In this document: positions 35,124 through 35,248 of the stretch, in pieces
Layout: every line of letters begins with the position of its first letter
Position numbering within the stretch: the stretch's first letter is position 1
Source: Alphaproteobacteria bacterium
GTDB lineage: Bacteria; Pseudomonadota; Alphaproteobacteria; Rhizobiales; Xanthobacteraceae
Length of the DNA stretch: 35,248 bases
Assembly (NCBI GenBank): GCA_005885285.1
Contig: VAZG01000412.1
Location: 1-35,248, forward strand
Reading direction: 5' to 3'
The notes under the pieces: generated by a model
Told to the model about the DNA's origin: nothing
What the model saw: only the letters and a program-made list of their open reading frames with translations
Databases searched by the model: none
Made by a program: the position numbers and the translations under genes

Positions 35124-35248
35124 ATGACCCAGATCTCCCGCGCGCCCTGCCAGCCCCGCGAATCCGCAGGCGGCGACAATTTGGCGTGCCCGCTCGCCTT
35201 CTCGGTCACGGGGCTGCTCATGCACGGGCTTGCATTGATGGTACAGAA
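35124..35248 (+). CDS. Start of an unidentified gene, cut by the window edge
   Basis: The first 41 codons of a gene divergent from the LysR regulator. ATG 35124 follows GGAG at a good distance. The N terminus (MTQISRAPCQPRESAGGD) is polar; residues 22-41 (ACPLAFSVTGLLMHGLALMV) are hydrophobic. That could be the first helix of a membrane protein. Too little is visible to name a family. It is the likely target of the LysR protein. Confidence 0.6.
   Translation, partial: MTQISRAPCQPRESAGGDNLACPLAFSVTGLLMHGLALMVQ

Overview
This is a roughly 35 kb chromosomal segment of a GC-rich alphaproteobacterium, most likely Bradyrhizobium or a close relative in the Nitrobacteraceae (inference). The pointers are strong G/C preference at third codon positions, the sdhC-sdhD-sdhA-sdhB order, TAXI-type solute-binding proteins, an IalB-family protein next to rlmN, and many short palindromic intergenic repeats of the kind common in Bradyrhizobium genomes. 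I see no transposase, integrase, phage gene, CRISPR array or rRNA. Most of the window is housekeeping and general metabolism.

Layout. 1-2.0 kb: an SDR oxidoreductase, a class I glutamine amidotransferase and a tRNA-Ala(CGC). 2.1-3.7 kb: a compact yggT-yggU-folD run, followed by the convergent ppa and a GNAT acetyltransferase. 5.1-7.8 kb: a secreted alpha/beta hydrolase overlapping a DUF393 thiol-redox protein, facing a flavin amine oxidase. 7.9-12.9 kb: typA, a Crp/Fnr regulator divergent from a stand-alone receiver-domain protein, and a Tat-exported PhoD-type phosphatase. 13-19 kb: two TAXI proteins with no TRAP permease nearby, a pterin dehydratase-like protein, a DUF1232 protein, a class III adenylate cyclase and a membrane-anchored Sel1-like protein. 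19.3-25.1 kb: a quinone oxidoreductase divergent from a 2,4-dienoyl-CoA-reductase-like SDR, an IalB-family protein, rlmN, a small membrane protein and a PAP2 phosphatase gene broken by a tandem duplication. 25.2-28.6 kb: argG and a repeat-rich OmpA-family protein. 28.9-34 kb: a VOC protein, an FkbM methyltransferase, a probable histidine-kinase relic and the succinate dehydrogenase operon. 34-35.2 kb: a LysR regulator divergent from a gene cut by the window edge.

The most interesting observations are small genetic lesions and structures rather than a clear new system. (1) A 229-bp perfect tandem duplication frameshifts the PAP2 phosphatase gene, and a second 16-bp tandem duplication spans its stop codon. 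(2) SdhD seems to lack about 20-25 residues that normally form the conserved N-terminal motif and much of the first membrane helix. (3) An SDR resembling 2,4-dienoyl-CoA reductase has replacements at two expected active-site positions. (4) A 43-codon stretch in frame after the sdhB stop looks like a decayed histidine-kinase dimerisation domain. (5) Three 17-bp direct repeats sit in the ppa leader. (6) A 26-bp perfect palindrome lies inside a hydrolase gene. (7) An unusual TAXI protein is tethered by membrane segments at both ends and carries a cytoplasmic tail. No convincing previously undescribed multi-gene system was found; the TAXI/cyclase/Sel1 neighbourhood is the only loose candidate.
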